DNA of 64,000 nucleotides from assembly GCA_016716125.1 (NCBI GenBank), contig JADJWZ010000003.1, forward strand, positions 186,001 to 250,000, read 5' to 3'. A model generated the notes under the pieces. It searched no databases and had not been told where the DNA came from. It saw only the letters and a program-made list of their open reading frames with translations. Below are positions 63,956-64,000 of this stretch, one piece after another (the stretch's first letter is position 1; every line of letters starts with the position of its first letter). Both the position numbers and the translations under genes were made by a program. The DNA is from Ignavibacteria bacterium. Lineage in GTDB: Bacteria > Bacteroidota > Ignavibacteria > Tepidaquicellales > Tepidaquicellaceae.

Positions 63956-63991
63956 AAAAAGTGCCTGGATTTATATTCAGGCACTTTTTTT
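63956..63991 (+). terminator. Strong intrinsic terminator after the last barrel gene
   Basis: AAAAAGTGCCTG (63956-63967) pairs with CAGGCACTTTTT (63978-63989) around a 10-nt loop, with T residues continuing to 63991. A clean 12-bp stem. Confidence 0.85.
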
Positions 63992-64000
63992 ATTCGCTTC

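Overview
The window is an AT-rich, gene-dense chromosomal segment from a member of the Bacteroidota/Chlorobiota (FCB) group, most likely an Ignavibacteria-like lineage. This is inferred from several sequence features: PorV/PorQ-type outer-membrane proteins beside a secreted protein with a FlgD-like C-terminal sorting domain (type IX secretion style), TolB-like PD40 propellers, Bacteroidota-type MetF and Mrp, frequent non-ATG starts and weak Shine-Dalgarno signals. No plasmid, phage, transposase, CRISPR, rRNA or tRNA was recognised.

Layout. 1-3.2 kb: truncated M13 metalloprotease and a secreted PD40 propeller. 3.2-7.8 kb: metF, an orphan NIF3-insert domain protein, a zinc-ribbon coiled-coil protein, RNase H, the RNase P RNA, and convergent nadA. 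7.9-11.5 kb: surface-glycan genes (a frame-disrupted GT2, a capsule-type glycosyltransferase, a sugar nucleotidyltransferase). 11.5-16.4 kb: an mrp / lipoprotein / nfu Fe-S operon on the minus strand, then a membrane protein, a small conserved protein, a PhnP-like hydrolase, an IMPase and guanine deaminase. 16.4-17.0 kb: a decayed tandem array of a palindromic repeat. 17.0-25.3 kb: a large protease-propeller-barrel fusion, ubiX, an ABC-2-like membrane protein, a frame-disrupted mltG and a GT-C/TPR membrane protein. 25.6-30.1 kb: rho, the RNase E/G gene, DUF971 and an MFS transporter.

30.3-38.0 kb is one co-directional run: glgA, a GmhB-like phosphatase, a broken DNRLRE-type lipoprotein, an outer-membrane protein, glyA, tatC and polyprenyl synthase. 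An acyl-CoA synthetase lies opposite. 40.0-45.3 kb holds envelope/T9SS-type genes. 45.3-50.6 kb is a tightly packed sugar-modification operon (ArnT-like GT-C, FemAB-like, epimerase, formyltransferase, amidohydrolase). 50.6-55.5 kb is a minus-strand run (DUF952, methyltransferase, PAP2, SprT-like with an apparent ATT start, tag, DinB, aminotransferase). 55.9-62.6 kb contains pyruvate dehydrogenase E1 and E2, facing lpd-arfB-SIMPL. The window ends with a beta-barrel protein and a strong terminator.

Four genes are interrupted by single-nucleotide frame breaks (GT2, mltG, DNRLRE lipoprotein, Ig-like lipoprotein), and three genes have no normal start codon in frame (CTG, ACG, ATT). Either the underlying assembly carries indels or these loci are decaying. 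The strongest candidates for something new are the gluzincin-PD40-Omp85-like fusion, the palindromic repeat family (array at 16.6 kb, inverted single copy at 55.6 kb), the Arn-like cluster with an amidohydrolase, and a terminator-shaped hairpin embedded in a lipoprotein signal-peptide sequence.
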